Of a DNA stretch of 64,000 nt, positions 1 through 9,774 are shown one piece after another (the stretch's first letter is position 1; each line of letters opens with the position of its first letter). The DNA is from Deinandra increscens subsp. villosa. Taxonomy: Eukaryota > Streptophyta > Magnoliopsida > Asterales > Asteraceae. The notes beneath the pieces are model-generated. The model saw only the letters and a list, made by a program, of their open reading frames with translations, was not told the DNA's origin and did not search any database. The stretch spans positions 15,302,952 through 15,366,951 of the forward strand of contig JBCNJP010000006.1 in the NCBI GenBank assembly GCA_039602395.1, in the 5' to 3' direction. The position numbers and the translations under genes are program-made.

Positions 1-737
1 CAAGCTCAGTAGCAAAGGATTCTGCTTTAATACATCTCAGATTATCTCAAAATAATTGGCTAACATTAAAAGGGCGATGAGCTGGCGATGAACATGGGCT
101 AGCTACAAGAAAACACAATTGCTATTTCAGTAACAGATGAAGATGAACTCATGATAAACTTATGAGAACAATTGCTATAAGAATACACAATTACCTCGGC
201 ACAACAGAAGATTAAGATGAATTTGTGATTTGAAAAGAAGATGAGCGTGTGTATTTATATGGGTCTGTGATTTCAGATTCCAAATTTGAATTTCAAGTTC
301 AAATTGACCGCCCATTTCAATCTATCAAATCTCTGCTATGTGTACGATTTTGCAACCAAAAGGAAGGATGGCGAAAAGGGGTGACTGATTCCGTCGAAGA
401 AAAGAAAAAAAGGGGTGTAGAATACTGTTGATTCTGCTCTGTGTATGCTCTGTTCATCGTTAAAGAAAAGGGGTGTACGATTGATGTTCATCGTTGGTAG
501 TGAATTGGTAGTGAATGGAACGTAAGAAGAAAGTAAGTGACCTAACTTTCATAAGCTTCTCAAGCTCCACAGTGATTCCGACTACATCCTAAAAGGAGGT
601 ATCAACGAGCCTTTCCGTTCATTCAATATATGTATCCTTCCCCTAGTCCCACTGCTCATTCTAATGCTGGGAAGAATTGCAGGCGATAACACTTCTTCCT
701 ATTTCTTTCTCAATGATATCCGACGATCAAGACAATG
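1..737. other. No gene recognised; sequence left of element A
   Basis: I see no convincing coding region, RNA gene or named repeat here. A 60-codon open frame at 249-431 has no recognisable composition. The stretch ends abruptly where the Sirevirus LTR fragment starts at about 738, so the junction is a truncation or rearrangement point and not a clean LTR end. Confidence 0.4.
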
Positions 738-863
738 CCCTAGCAAAAATCATAAACTCAATAAGTAGTTTGGCCCATGAAGCTCGTATCGTAAACACAT
801 CAAGCCCAAACCAATGTAAGCCCACTTCTCTAATGTTCATGCCTCACTAAGTATAGCCCAACA
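738..863 (-). repeat. Element A 3' LTR, truncated
   Basis: This matches the end of the intact LTR at 43931-44326 and ends in CCCAACA. Only about 126 of 396 bp remain. The missing part lies toward the window start and is replaced by unrelated sequence, so no target duplication can be read on this side. Confidence 0.8.
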
Positions 864-877
864 ATCTTCCCCTAGGC
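864..877 (-). promoter_or_regulatory. Polypurine tract of element A
   Basis: On the minus strand this reads CCTAGGGGAAGAT directly before the LTR end. The same block flanks the LTR in copy E2 (55713) and, in variant form, in B and C. It is the expected primer for plus-strand DNA synthesis. Confidence 0.8.
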
Positions 878-894
878 ATGAACCATTAGAGTGT

Positions 895-1762
895 CTACGG
901 AAGAAGCAAATCAAATCGGAAGGTGTGAGACTCCTTCCTTGACCACCATTCACGTTCTACAATCTTGTTTGCTGTTCCATGAAAGATTCCCACCCTTATA
1001 GCATTTTCAAAATCAAGTTCATCACCTAGGATAGGTTGGGTGGCTAGGAGTTTGATGTCACGTTCTCCAAACCTCATAAAATCAACTGGATCATAGAAGC
1101 GAAATTCTCGCATCTTCTTGCAAACCACCACCACCTCATGAGTTGTTGGATCATAAAACCAATTATCGAAGTTTCTCACAAGCATACCATCTTCAATCTC
1201 GTCCAACATGTTGATCACTCGAGTTCTTTTGGTGGGTGGTCGCCTCACTTCTCCAACAGGCTCATTCGTAACAGGGTCAGTTCCAGTTTGAACCCATCTT
1301 GTATTCTTGAGGTCAAAGTTAGCAAAGTTTTCTTCAAGATGGCTCATCAGATTGTTACGAACAAGGTCTCCATGTGCATTCATCCATCTGTTAATAAATG
1401 GAGCCCTCAGCAAATTCCACATCTCTGTCTCAGTCCAGGAGTGAAATTGATCGCGAGTTATGTAGTACTCCACTGGACTATAGCCATCTCTGATCACAGC
1501 AAACAGCTTCTTCTCTCCATCATAGTGCCAGCACAGGATAGGTTCATGACTCCCCATTTTGTCAATTTCACTTTCTCCCACATCAATTGAGTACAGCTTA
1601 GGGGGAGGTCCTTGGAAGAAATCCTTTAACCAATTTTCATGGCTTTCTTGTGCCTTTGAGATGAATCTTCCTCCTCGTACATAGTCTGAGATCTCAATGG
1701 AGTCATCACCTTCATCTTCTTGCACTACATCAGCAGTCTGTGCACCCCGTGAAGAACTCTAG
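895..1762 (-). pseudogene. Element A third ORF (post-pol), 3' part
   Basis: A 276-codon open frame (1725-895) is the C-terminal part of an ORF that lies downstream of pol in element A. The other half is at 12345-14060; the chromovirus G separates them. The uninterrupted homologue in copy E2 (56600-56625) shows that the flanks of G join directly. The product is acidic at its N-terminal end and rich in W, F and charged residues; I see no signal peptide, membrane segment or enzyme motif. The position after pol is where some sireviruses carry an env-like gene, but nothing in the sequence shows an envelope. Function unknown. Confidence 0.7.
1758..1762. repeat. Target-site duplication of G, left (TCTAG)
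   Basis: TCTAG directly precedes the 5' LTR of G and recurs at 12340-12344 directly after its 3' LTR. Confidence 0.95.
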
Positions 1763-4327
1763 TGTGACATCCGAGAATTTCAAGGTTTACTTCCGTTAGA
1801 CAATCTCCGTTAGTTACGTTATAAGTGTTAACTTAGTAACTAATGCTTAACTAGGCCGAATACGTCCACGACCTTTGGTTGATCACCGAACCCGTCCATA
1901 TGTGTTTACTTATTTTATTGCCACTATGTGAAATTATGTGCAATGTGTTTACTGGATTAATTATGTAAACTGGTCACTTTTGGGGTTTCCAGCGAAACTA
2001 CCGGGCGAAACTATAGTGTCGCCCGGATTAGCCAACCCTCTGACTAAAAGAGCCAGTTTCGCTTGGCCAGCGAAACTAACCAGCGAAACTAGCTCCTGTT
2101 ATATATTAACATAAAACCCTAGAGATCCCATTTTTGCACCATTTACTCAAAACACACACACACACTCTCCTGGAACTTCTGGTCAGCCAAGAATCACCAC
2201 AAGCCGACGTGATCCCAGCCTCGAGACAACATCCATTCGGATCCTAGATCGAATCGTGAGTCTCCCAAAACCATTTTTATGTGTTCTTTATGTGTTTTCT
2301 TAAAAAGCATGCTTAAACCTCTATGGAATCACCTGATCTCTTGATATGTTGCTTAGGAATGCTAGATCTATCCTAAAGTCAGTAACTTTACGTTTGAAAT
2401 CCATCCATAATGAAGATTTATGCCATTTTAGTCATTTTAGGTTTAAAATGTGTTTTTTGGTGATTTGATGATGAAAACCCATGTTTAAGGTGTTAAAGCT
2501 TACTGATTTATGTTGGTAAATGATTATGCATGCTAGATATTGAATTACATGAAATATGGAAGCTGTTAGATTGATTTTTAGGCTGATTTGTGAGTTTTTC
2601 GCGACCAGCGACACTGTGTGTTCTCTGGGCGAAATTATGTAGCGAAATTATGTATATCTTCATCCAGCGACACTATGTAGCGAAACTGTAGTGTCGCCGG
2701 GTAAACCAACCAGACCTATCACAACGAAACTACCGAGCGAAATTCCCTGAACGAAAGTTCAAACCAGTTTCGGGCGAAACTAGGCTAGCGAAACTGTGCC
2801 AACAATTTCGAGCGAAACTAGCCTAGCGAAACTGTGTCATCGGGTATTGCCTAGCGAAAGTGCTGCCCGTGCACACAGCGAAACTACCTAGCGAATCTAT
2901 GCTAGCAAAACTGTGACCAGACCTAAACCCAAACTTGTGCAACTTACTTGAATGCTATGCTACGACTTACATGAATATACTATGATGAAACATGTTTGAT
3001 TTCTGATTTATGTGAACCCTTGCTTATGATCAACCATCGGTGTCGTGTGTCGGTATGTCGAGTCGTAGTTCCAACGTGCTATGTTATGGGCCATAGTGAC
3101 GTAAGTTAAAGATTAGACACAAAACTAATACTTAAGACCTAAACGTGTTCATAGGTCTTCGTTAAGCAATACTTGGATTATTAACAAGTGTAGCAGTGCA
3201 ACCCAAGGTGAGTGTCACTAACCCGTTTACTGTGAGCCCGTTTGGGACACACTGAATAACCTAATGAAAAACAATGCTGACAACTTTATGAGTGCTATGC
3301 ACTACTTGATGAAACTGAAAACTTAGAGTGCTATGCACCTACTTGATGAACTTGAAGTGTTTTATGGGAAACACTTGTGAATTACTTAAACAACTAATTC
3401 TAAAGCGAAACTGAAAAAATGTTTTCGGGATTCATAAGAACCCCAAAGTAAACCGTTTTAATATGGCTAGTGTAGGTTAAAGTCTAAACCACATGATATC
3501 ACATGATTTCTAAGGATTGCCTTTTAACTGAAAAAGTCCTCAACTTAATTGTGCCATTAATTGTAAAGCGAGGGGATGTTGGGTAGATCTACTGGAGTTT
3601 GACAAACTCCGCCTCGTGACACTGGAGGTACACGGAGGTACAATATCAGCCTATCTGACCGTGATCCCGAGAGGACACGGGGGAGGCAAAGCCGCGATGA
3701 AATATGTCCGCAAAACAAAATAGCTGGAGGCTCTGCCACTACAATTATCGGTCAGCTTTGGTACAAACTTCCTTAGTGCATGGAACAACGGATTAGCTAC
3801 CCGCGATATCGGTTGAGCACTTTAACTATACAAAACTAGTACATACCCGATAAGGTAGGTTACGGACAATACTGTTACTAAACCACTATACTATGGTTTT
3901 GGTTATCATTAAGCGTTGCTTTTCACAATTAAATTGTACATATGAATATGGTTATACGATTATGATGTATGAGACCGGGCCACTGCATGACAAGCCCACT
4001 GTGAACTCACCAACCGTTAGGTTGACACTTGCGTGGTTTAAACTTTTGCAGATCGCTAAGGAGTATCCGGATCGGGTTGGCATGGCACACGAAGACATTT
4101 TATTGTTGGTTAAACTTAATTGAGAATTTTAAAACCCTAATTTTGTAAAGCACGTGGTTAGTGCTAAGGACAATGTTTTCCGCTGCGTACTGTTAAACGG
4201 TGTTTATTATTAATGTTTGGACTTTATTCTGATTCGTTTAGTATTTGTAACTAATGGTTGTGGTCCTGGTTTGCTCGCACCCCTTAACGGTATAAACCCC
4301 GTTAGTGGTTGATTTGGGGGTGTGACA
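1763..4327 (+). repeat. G 5' LTR
   Basis: It begins TGTGACATCC and ends GGTGTGACA, exactly as long as the 3' LTR. A TATA-like TTATATATTAAC lies at 2099-2110 with a (CA)n run downstream, the likely start region. The word GCGAAACT and variants recurs about 20 times at 1990-2095 and 2600-2925, with some copies inverted (AGTTTCGC). The 76-codon frame at 3893-4123 recurs only as part of the other LTR and has no gene-like features. Confidence 0.95.
2099..2110 (+). promoter_or_regulatory. TATA-like element of the G LTR
   Basis: TTATATATTAAC lies about 340 bp into the LTR and is repeated in the 3' LTR near 10112. It is the best candidate for the promoter core of genomic RNA transcription. Confidence 0.5.
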
Positions 4328-4330
4328 GAT

Positions 4331-4344
4331 TGGTATCAGAGCCA
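4331..4344 (+). promoter_or_regulatory. Primer-binding site of G
   Basis: TGGTATCAGAGCCA, three bases after the LTR end, matches the widely used plant PBS complementary to the 3' end of initiator tRNA-Met. It primes minus-strand DNA synthesis. Confidence 0.9.
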
Positions 4345-4884
4345 TAAGTTGCAGAGAACTGGAATCAATTTTGAAAACGATTTGGAAACTGCAACTTGAA
4401 AACCTTAGTTACAAACGAACAAACAAATTCCCAAAAACCCAAAATAATTACGTGCCAACCTGGGATACTCGCTCTGCTGTGTAAGTAAAAGCTTAGTACG
4501 TATGTATATATATATATATATAAATATATATATAGACCGTGTCTAGGAAGTCTAACGGAAAACCTTAGGGAAAATTTTCACACACGAATACGAAACGCGA
4601 ACGCTAATACGCACACTATTCCGGGGAAAGCGACAACGAAACGACGCTACACGCTACGTACTGATTTCTACTACGATGACTACGCCGACAGTGACTTTTA
4701 TGGGAAAGCCGACTTTCGACGACAGTTACTTACGACTTACGACGTTCTCCGACGACGCCTCGATTTTGCACAAAATTTTTCTGGACTAATAGTGGGATAA
4801 CGGGAACTGGCTAATATACATATTATGGGATATGTATAGAATATAACTGTGACTGAACACTGGCTACTTAAACTGTCCAGCAAG

Positions 4885-6096
4885 ATGTCTGGAAGGGGAC
4901 ACGGAAGGAGCAACATCAACATGACACCTGCACAACTACAAGCTATGATTAACGAGCACGTGCAAGCCGCAGTGGCAGCCGTCCAAGTTGCGTACGCCGC
5001 TCAGGGTAATTATTATGCCGGTTAAGGCACAAAGTAATTGTATTTTGACCTGTTTAACCTGAAAACCCGAACTATTATTGCATCAGGACACCACCATCAC
5101 TGCATGTTTAAGTCCTTCATGGATTGTAAGCCAATGACATTTTCCGGCGAGGAAGGAGCAGTGGGACTCCTCAGGTGGATCGAGAGGTCTGAGAAGGTCT
5201 TCTCTATGTGTAACTGCCCTGCTGAGAGCAAAGTGAAGTATGCTACTGGTACTTTCGAGGGAGCTGCTCTCTCCTGGTGGAATGCCGAAATTCAGATGAT
5301 TGGGGTAAATGCAGCTAATAACATGGATTGGGAAGCATTCAAAGAACTGATTATGGAGGAGTACTGTCCCCGTGACCAAGTGAAGAAGTTAGAGGGCGAA
5401 TTCTTGAATCTGAAAATGATTGGGTCCGAAGTCGAACAGTATACTGCGCGTTACCACGAGTACGCGGTCTTGTGCCCCACAATGGTTGATGCTGAATTCA
5501 AACGCATCGAGCGTTATCTGGAAGGCCTCGCGCCCCAAATCAAGGGACTAGTGACTGCCAGCAACCCCGCAACCGTGCAGCAAGCCATCCGTTTGGCTCA
5601 CAAGCTTACTGATCAGGAAGTTGAGAAGGGTACACTTCCTGCAAAAGCCTCAGAGAAGACTGCCTTAAGTGGCAAAAGAAAAGCTGATGATGAAGCTCCT
5701 GAAAACTCCATGAAAAATCAGAGTGTGGGAAACAGCACTGGGAGGTCCTATAACTCCCAAGGTCAAAGCAAAAGGTCTGGGAACAGCGGTGAGAACAACC
5801 GCCAGGGCGGTAATGGTCAAAGCAACTACAAGGGTAACCTGCCTAAGTGTAACAAGTGTGGGAAGCATCACACTGGTATTTGCAGAAGAAGTTTGAACTG
5901 TGATAGGTGTGGCAAGAAAAGCCATGAGGCGAAGGATTGTTGGACAATTCTTCCCGAGCAACAAAACCGCCTAAGATAAAACAACAACAATCATGGCAAC
6001 AACAACTATGGGAACAACCGCAACGGGCAAGGAAACAACCAGAACAACAACAATGGTGGAGCCCGTGGCTGTTTTGAATGTGGAGCTTAAGGACAC
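4885..6096 (+). pseudogene. gag: G gag, interrupted by four in-frame stops
   Basis: The reading frame opens at ATG 4885 (an MSGRGHGR-type start) and stays in one frame through pol, but TAA codons interrupt it at 5023, 5035, 5977 and 6088. The central part (about 5110-5650) has the chromovirus gag signature, for example GEEGAVGLLRWIER and ALSWWNAEIQ. It is followed by a CxxC...C motif (KCNKCGKHH, about 5848-5890), a CCHC zinc knuckle at 5899-5940 and a second at 6070-6111. The last stop (TAA 6088) lies inside that second knuckle where a CAA codon is expected. Gag would form the particle and bind the genomic RNA. With LTRs so alike, the stops arose recently or were carried in by a template copied in trans. 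Confidence 0.85.
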
Positions 6097-9000
6097 ATGA
6101 AAAGGGACTGCCCGCAATTGAGAAGACAGGGAAACGGTAACCAAGGAAACAATGGTGGGAATGGTAATGGTGGAGGTAATGGCAACGGGAATGGTAACAA
6201 CGGGAATGGTGGAAATGGCAGAGGAAGGGCTTTTGTTATGGATCAAGGTGAAGCTCGCAACGATGCCAACGTGATTAACGGTAAATTCATCCTTAATGGT
6301 TTCTTTGCTACTGTATTGTTTGATTCTGGTGCTGAAAGAAGCTTTATTTCCACTAAATTCGCTAAGTTGATTAATGCTAAACCAATTGCCTTAGATGCTA
6401 AGTATGTGGTAGAGCTAGCAAATGGTAAACTTCATGATACGACTCAAATAGTTAAGGACTGTAAGTTAGAACTAGCTGGCCATACATTAGGAATCGATCT
6501 CATGCCTTTCCCGATTGGTAGTTTTGACGTCATAATAGGAATGGACTGGTTATCTGAAAACCGAGCCGAAATTTTATGCCAAGAAAAAGTGGTTCGTATT
6601 CCACTCAAGGACGGTGAAGTGTTAACAGTTCAAGGCGAGAAGGGTGGAACGGTCACCGGTATTATCTCGTTTCTCAAAGCTCAAAAGTGTCTTCGTAAAG
6701 GACATCTCGCGATCCTTGCAAACGTCACCGACACGACATTTCCCGAACGTAGAATCGACGACTACCCGATAGTCCGCGACTTCCAAGATGTATTTCCTGA
6801 AGATCTTCCTGGTTTGCCCCCATTTCGACAAGTCGAGTTTGGAATCGATTTAGCTCCTGGAGCCGCTCCGATTGCACGCGCACCTTATCGTTTGGCGGTA
6901 AGCGAACTCAACGAACTCTCCACACAACTTCAAGAGTTACTCGACAAAGGGTTTATTCGTCCAAGTTCGTCTCCGTGGGGAGCACCGGTATTGTTTGTTA
7001 AGAAGAAGGATGGAACGTTCCGAATCTGTATCGACTATAGAGAGCTTAACAAGGTCACGATCAAGAATCGGTATCCACTTCCTCGAATCGACGATCTCTT
7101 CGATCAGCTACAAGGTTCAAGCTACTTTTCAAAGATTGATCTACGGTCTAGATATCACCAACTTCGTGTTCGTGATGAAGATGTCCCCAAGACTGCTTTC
7201 AGAACTCGCTATGGCCATTACGAATTTCTGGTTATGCCGTTTGGGCTAACTAATGCACCTGCTGTATTTATGGATCTGATGAATCGAGTGTGCAAGCCGT
7301 ACCTCGATAAGTTTGTGATAGTTTTCATCGACGATATTTTAATCTACTCCAAGACAAAGGAAGAACACGAGGAGCACCTACGACTTATCTTGGAATTACT
7401 CTGCAAGGAACAGCTCTACGCCAAGTTTTCGAAATGCGATTTTTGGATTCGCGAAGTCCAGTTTCTTGGACACATTGTTGATCAGAATGGAATTCATGTC
7501 GACCTAGCTAAAGTGGAAGCTATCAAGAATTGGCCTACTCCAAGAGCGCCGACCGAAATCCGACAATTTTTGGGACTTGCCGGATATTACCGAAGATTTA
7601 TTAAGGGTTTCTCGCAATTGGCTCAACCCTTGACGGCTTTGACACACAAAGGAGTGCAATATAGATGGGGTGAAAAAGAAGAACACGCGTTTCAAACTCT
7701 TAAGGACATGTTATGTTCAGCTCCGATTCTCGCGTTACCCGATGGGGTTGACGACTTTGTAGTTTACTGTGATGCATCCATCCAAGGACTCGGTTGCGTG
7801 TTGATGCAACGGGACAAAGTGATTGCCTACGGGTCCAGGCAACTGAAGGATACTGAGAAGAATTATACAACGCATGATTTGGAATTGGGAGCCGTTGTTC
7901 ATGCACTCAAGATTTGGAGACATTACCTCTACGGAACAAAGTGCACGATATTTACCGACCACAAGAGCTTACAACACATCTATGATCAGAAGGATCTCAA
8001 CATGCGACAACGACGGTGGGTCGAGTTATTAAATGACTATGACCTAGCAATTAAGTATCATCCGGGAAAAGCCAATGTTGTGGCTGATGCCTTAAGTCGG
8101 AAGGAGTATGAAAAGCCTCGACGGGTACGAGCGCTGCAACTTACCATTCACACAGGATTGCCGGATCGGATCCGCGATGCCCAACAAGAAGCTTTAAAAG
8201 AGGAAAATTTCACAGCTGAAGCGCTGCGAGGGGTGGATGGTAACTCTGAAATTAAGTCAGATGGACTCAGATATTACAATGATAGCATTTGGGTTCCTCT
8301 ACTTGGAAATCTTCGTGAGTTCGTGATGGACGAGGCTCACAAGTCAAGATATTCGGTGCACCCTGGATCGGATAAAATGTACCAGGATTTGAAGAACTTG
8401 TATTGGTGGCCGAATATGAAAGCCGACATCGCGCGATATGTGGCTAGATGTTTAACGTGCTCAAGAGTCAAGATTGAGTACCAAAAGCCTTCTGGGCTAT
8501 TACAGCAACCAAAGATCCCAGAATGGAAATGGGAGGATATCTCCAGGGATTTTGTAACAGGATTACCTCATCGATCGAATCGACCGGATGCGATTTGGGT
8601 TGTCATTGATCGATTAACCAAATCTGCACATTTTATTCCAATGAGAGAAAGTGACAATATGGACAAGTTAACAAAGCTGTACATTGACCGAATTGTGGCA
8701 CGTCATGGAGTGCCTAAGACCATTATCTCCGACAGGGATCCTCGATTTACTTCCCGATTGTGGCAATCTATGCAAGAAGCACTGGGAACCAGACTGGATA
8801 TGAGTACAGCCTATCACCCGCAGACCGACGGTCAGACGGAACGAACTATTCAGACTTTGGAAGATATGCTCAGAGCTTGCGTTCTCGACTTCGGTAAAGA
8901 CTGGGAGGCTCACCTTCCGTTGGTGGAGTTCTCCTACAACAACAGTTATCATTCGAGCATTGGTGCAGCACCCTTTGAAACTCTTTATGGCAGAAAATGC

Positions 9001-9615
9001 AGATCGCCCGTGTGTTGGGCCGAAACGGGTGAGAAGGGACTCACCGGACCGGAAATCATTCATGATACAACTGAACGGATCATTAAAATCAGGAAGCGGA
9101 TAGCCGCAGCACGTGACAGACAAAAGAGCTATGCCGACAAACGCCGTAAACCTTTGAAGTTCGAGGTAGGCGACAAGGTGTTATTGAAGGTATCTCCCTG
9201 GAAAGGAGTGATACGCTTCGGAAAGCGTGGAAAGCTGAATCCTCGCTATATCGGTCCATTTGAAATCATTGGGGAAGTAGGCCCGGTGGCCTATCGATTA
9301 CGACTCCCTGCCGAACTCGATGGAGTTCACAACGTGTTTCACGTTTCTAACCTAAAGAAATGTCTGGCTGAAGACACCGAAATAATTCCTTTGGAGGAAT
9401 TGGAAATTGATGAACATCTGAGATTTATCGAGCAGCCGGTAGAAATCATGGGACGCGAGGAGAAAGCCCTCAAACGTAGCAAGATTCCGATCGTCAAGGT
9501 CCGATGGAATTCAAAGCGTGGACCTGAATATACTTGGGAACGAGAGGATCAAATGAAGAAAAAGTATCCTCACTTGTTCGAGCAAACGTCCACGGAAACT
9601 CAAGGTATGATTTAA
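6097..9615 (+). CDS. pol: G pol polyprotein: protease, RT, RNase H, integrase, chromodomain
   Basis: This is an open frame of 1172 codons, in the same frame as gag. The first ATG is not a natural start, since pol would be made as part of gag-pol. Protease: LFDSGAERS with the catalytic D at residue 76. RT: VFIDDILIYS near residues 409-417. RNase H: VYCDASIQGLG and TDHKSLQHI. Integrase: an H/C zinc-binding stretch (about 8330-8470), then the catalytic triad at about D818, D879 and E915, with exactly 35 residues between the last two. C-terminal chromodomain at about 1105-1160, ending in WEREDQMKKKYPHLF. In the RT motif KIDLRSxYHQ the usual glycine is arginine (near 7150), which may harm activity. 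Chromodomains direct integration toward particular chromatin. Confidence 0.92.
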   Translation: MKRDCPQLRRQGNGNQGNNGGNGNGGGNGNGNGNNGNGGNGRGRAFVMDQGEARNDANVINGKFILNGFFATVLFDSGAERSFISTKFAKLINAKPIALDAKYVVELANGKLHDTTQIVKDCKLELAGHTLGIDLMPFPIGSFDVIIGMDWLSENRAEILCQEKVVRIPLKDGEVLTVQGEKGGTVTGIISFLKAQKCLRKGHLAILANVTDTTFPERRIDDYPIVRDFQDVFPEDLPGLPPFRQVEFGIDLAPGAAPIARAPYRLAVSELNELSTQLQELLDKGFIRPSSSPWGAPVLFVKKKDGTFRICIDYRELNKVTIKNRYPLPRIDDLFDQLQGSSYFSKIDLRSRYHQLRVRDEDVPKTAFRTRYGHYEFLVMPFGLTNAPAVFMDLMNRVCKPYLDKFVIVFIDDILIYSKTKEEHEEHLRLILELLCKEQLYAKFSKCDFWIREVQFLGHIVDQNGIHVDLAKVEAIKNWPTPRAPTEIRQFLGLAGYYRRFIKGFSQLAQPLTALTHKGVQYRWGEKEEHAFQTLKDMLCSAPILALPDGVDDFVVYCDASIQGLGCVLMQRDKVIAYGSRQLKDTEKNYTTHDLELGAVVHALKIWRHYLYGTKCTIFTDHKSLQHIYDQKDLNMRQRRWVELLNDYDLAIKYHPGKANVVADALSRKEYEKPRRVRALQLTIHTGLPDRIRDAQQEALKEENFTAEALRGVDGNSEIKSDGLRYYNDSIWVPLLGNLREFVMDEAHKSRYSVHPGSDKMYQDLKNLYWWPNMKADIARYVARCLTCSRVKIEYQKPSGLLQQPKIPEWKWEDISRDFVTGLPHRSNRPDAIWVVIDRLTKSAHFIPMRESDNMDKLTKLYIDRIVARHGVPKTIISDRDPRFTSRLWQSMQEALGTRLDMSTAYHPQTDGQTERTIQTLEDMLRACVLDFGKDWEAHLPLVEFSYNNSYHSSIGAAPFETLYGRKCRSPVCWAETGEKGLTGPEIIHDTTERIIKIRKRIAAARDRQKSYADKRRKPLKFEVGDKVLLKVSPWKGVIRFGKRGKLNPRYIGPFEIIGEVGPVAYRLRLPAELDGVHNVFHVSNLKKCLAEDTEIIPLEELEIDEHLRFIEQPVEIMGREEKALKRSKIPIVKVRWNSKRGPEYTWEREDQMKKKYPHLFEQTSTETQGMI

Positions 9616-9774
9616 TTTTGGGGACCAAAATTCCTTTAACAGGAGGAGGATGTGGCAACCCTAAAACTTTTGCTTTCTTTCCCCAGCAACTACAGCAATG
9701 ACGACAGCTGAAGCTGTGAACGCTACTACGCAAGAATAATTTTCGGGACGAAAATTCCAATTTCAAGGGGATGA
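9616..9774 (+). promoter_or_regulatory. G 3' boundary region with PPT, present twice
   Basis: The functional PPT is in 9759-9774 (CAAGGGGATGA) directly before the 3' LTR. The segment 9616-9660 is a diverged second copy of the same boundary: TTTTGGGGACCAAAATTCC, a purine run AGGAGGAGGA, then TGTGGCAACCC. In both copies the TG starts 35 bp after the block start (9616 to 9651; 9740 to 9775). The 124 bp in between look like the beginning of an older LTR. Confidence 0.65.

Noticed and set aside
1138..1590. 150-codon plus-strand frame
   Set aside because: It lies antisense to the third ORF of element A; the minus frame is matched by copy E2 as protein, so the plus frame is a shadow.
895..1725. Third ORF as a viral-type envelope gene
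   Set aside because: The position fits, but no signal peptide, membrane segment or cysteine pattern is visible in either copy.
3893..4123. 76-codon frame inside the G LTR, repeated at 11905-12135
   Set aside because: It is repeated only because the LTR is repeated; no domain, composition or start context supports a gene.
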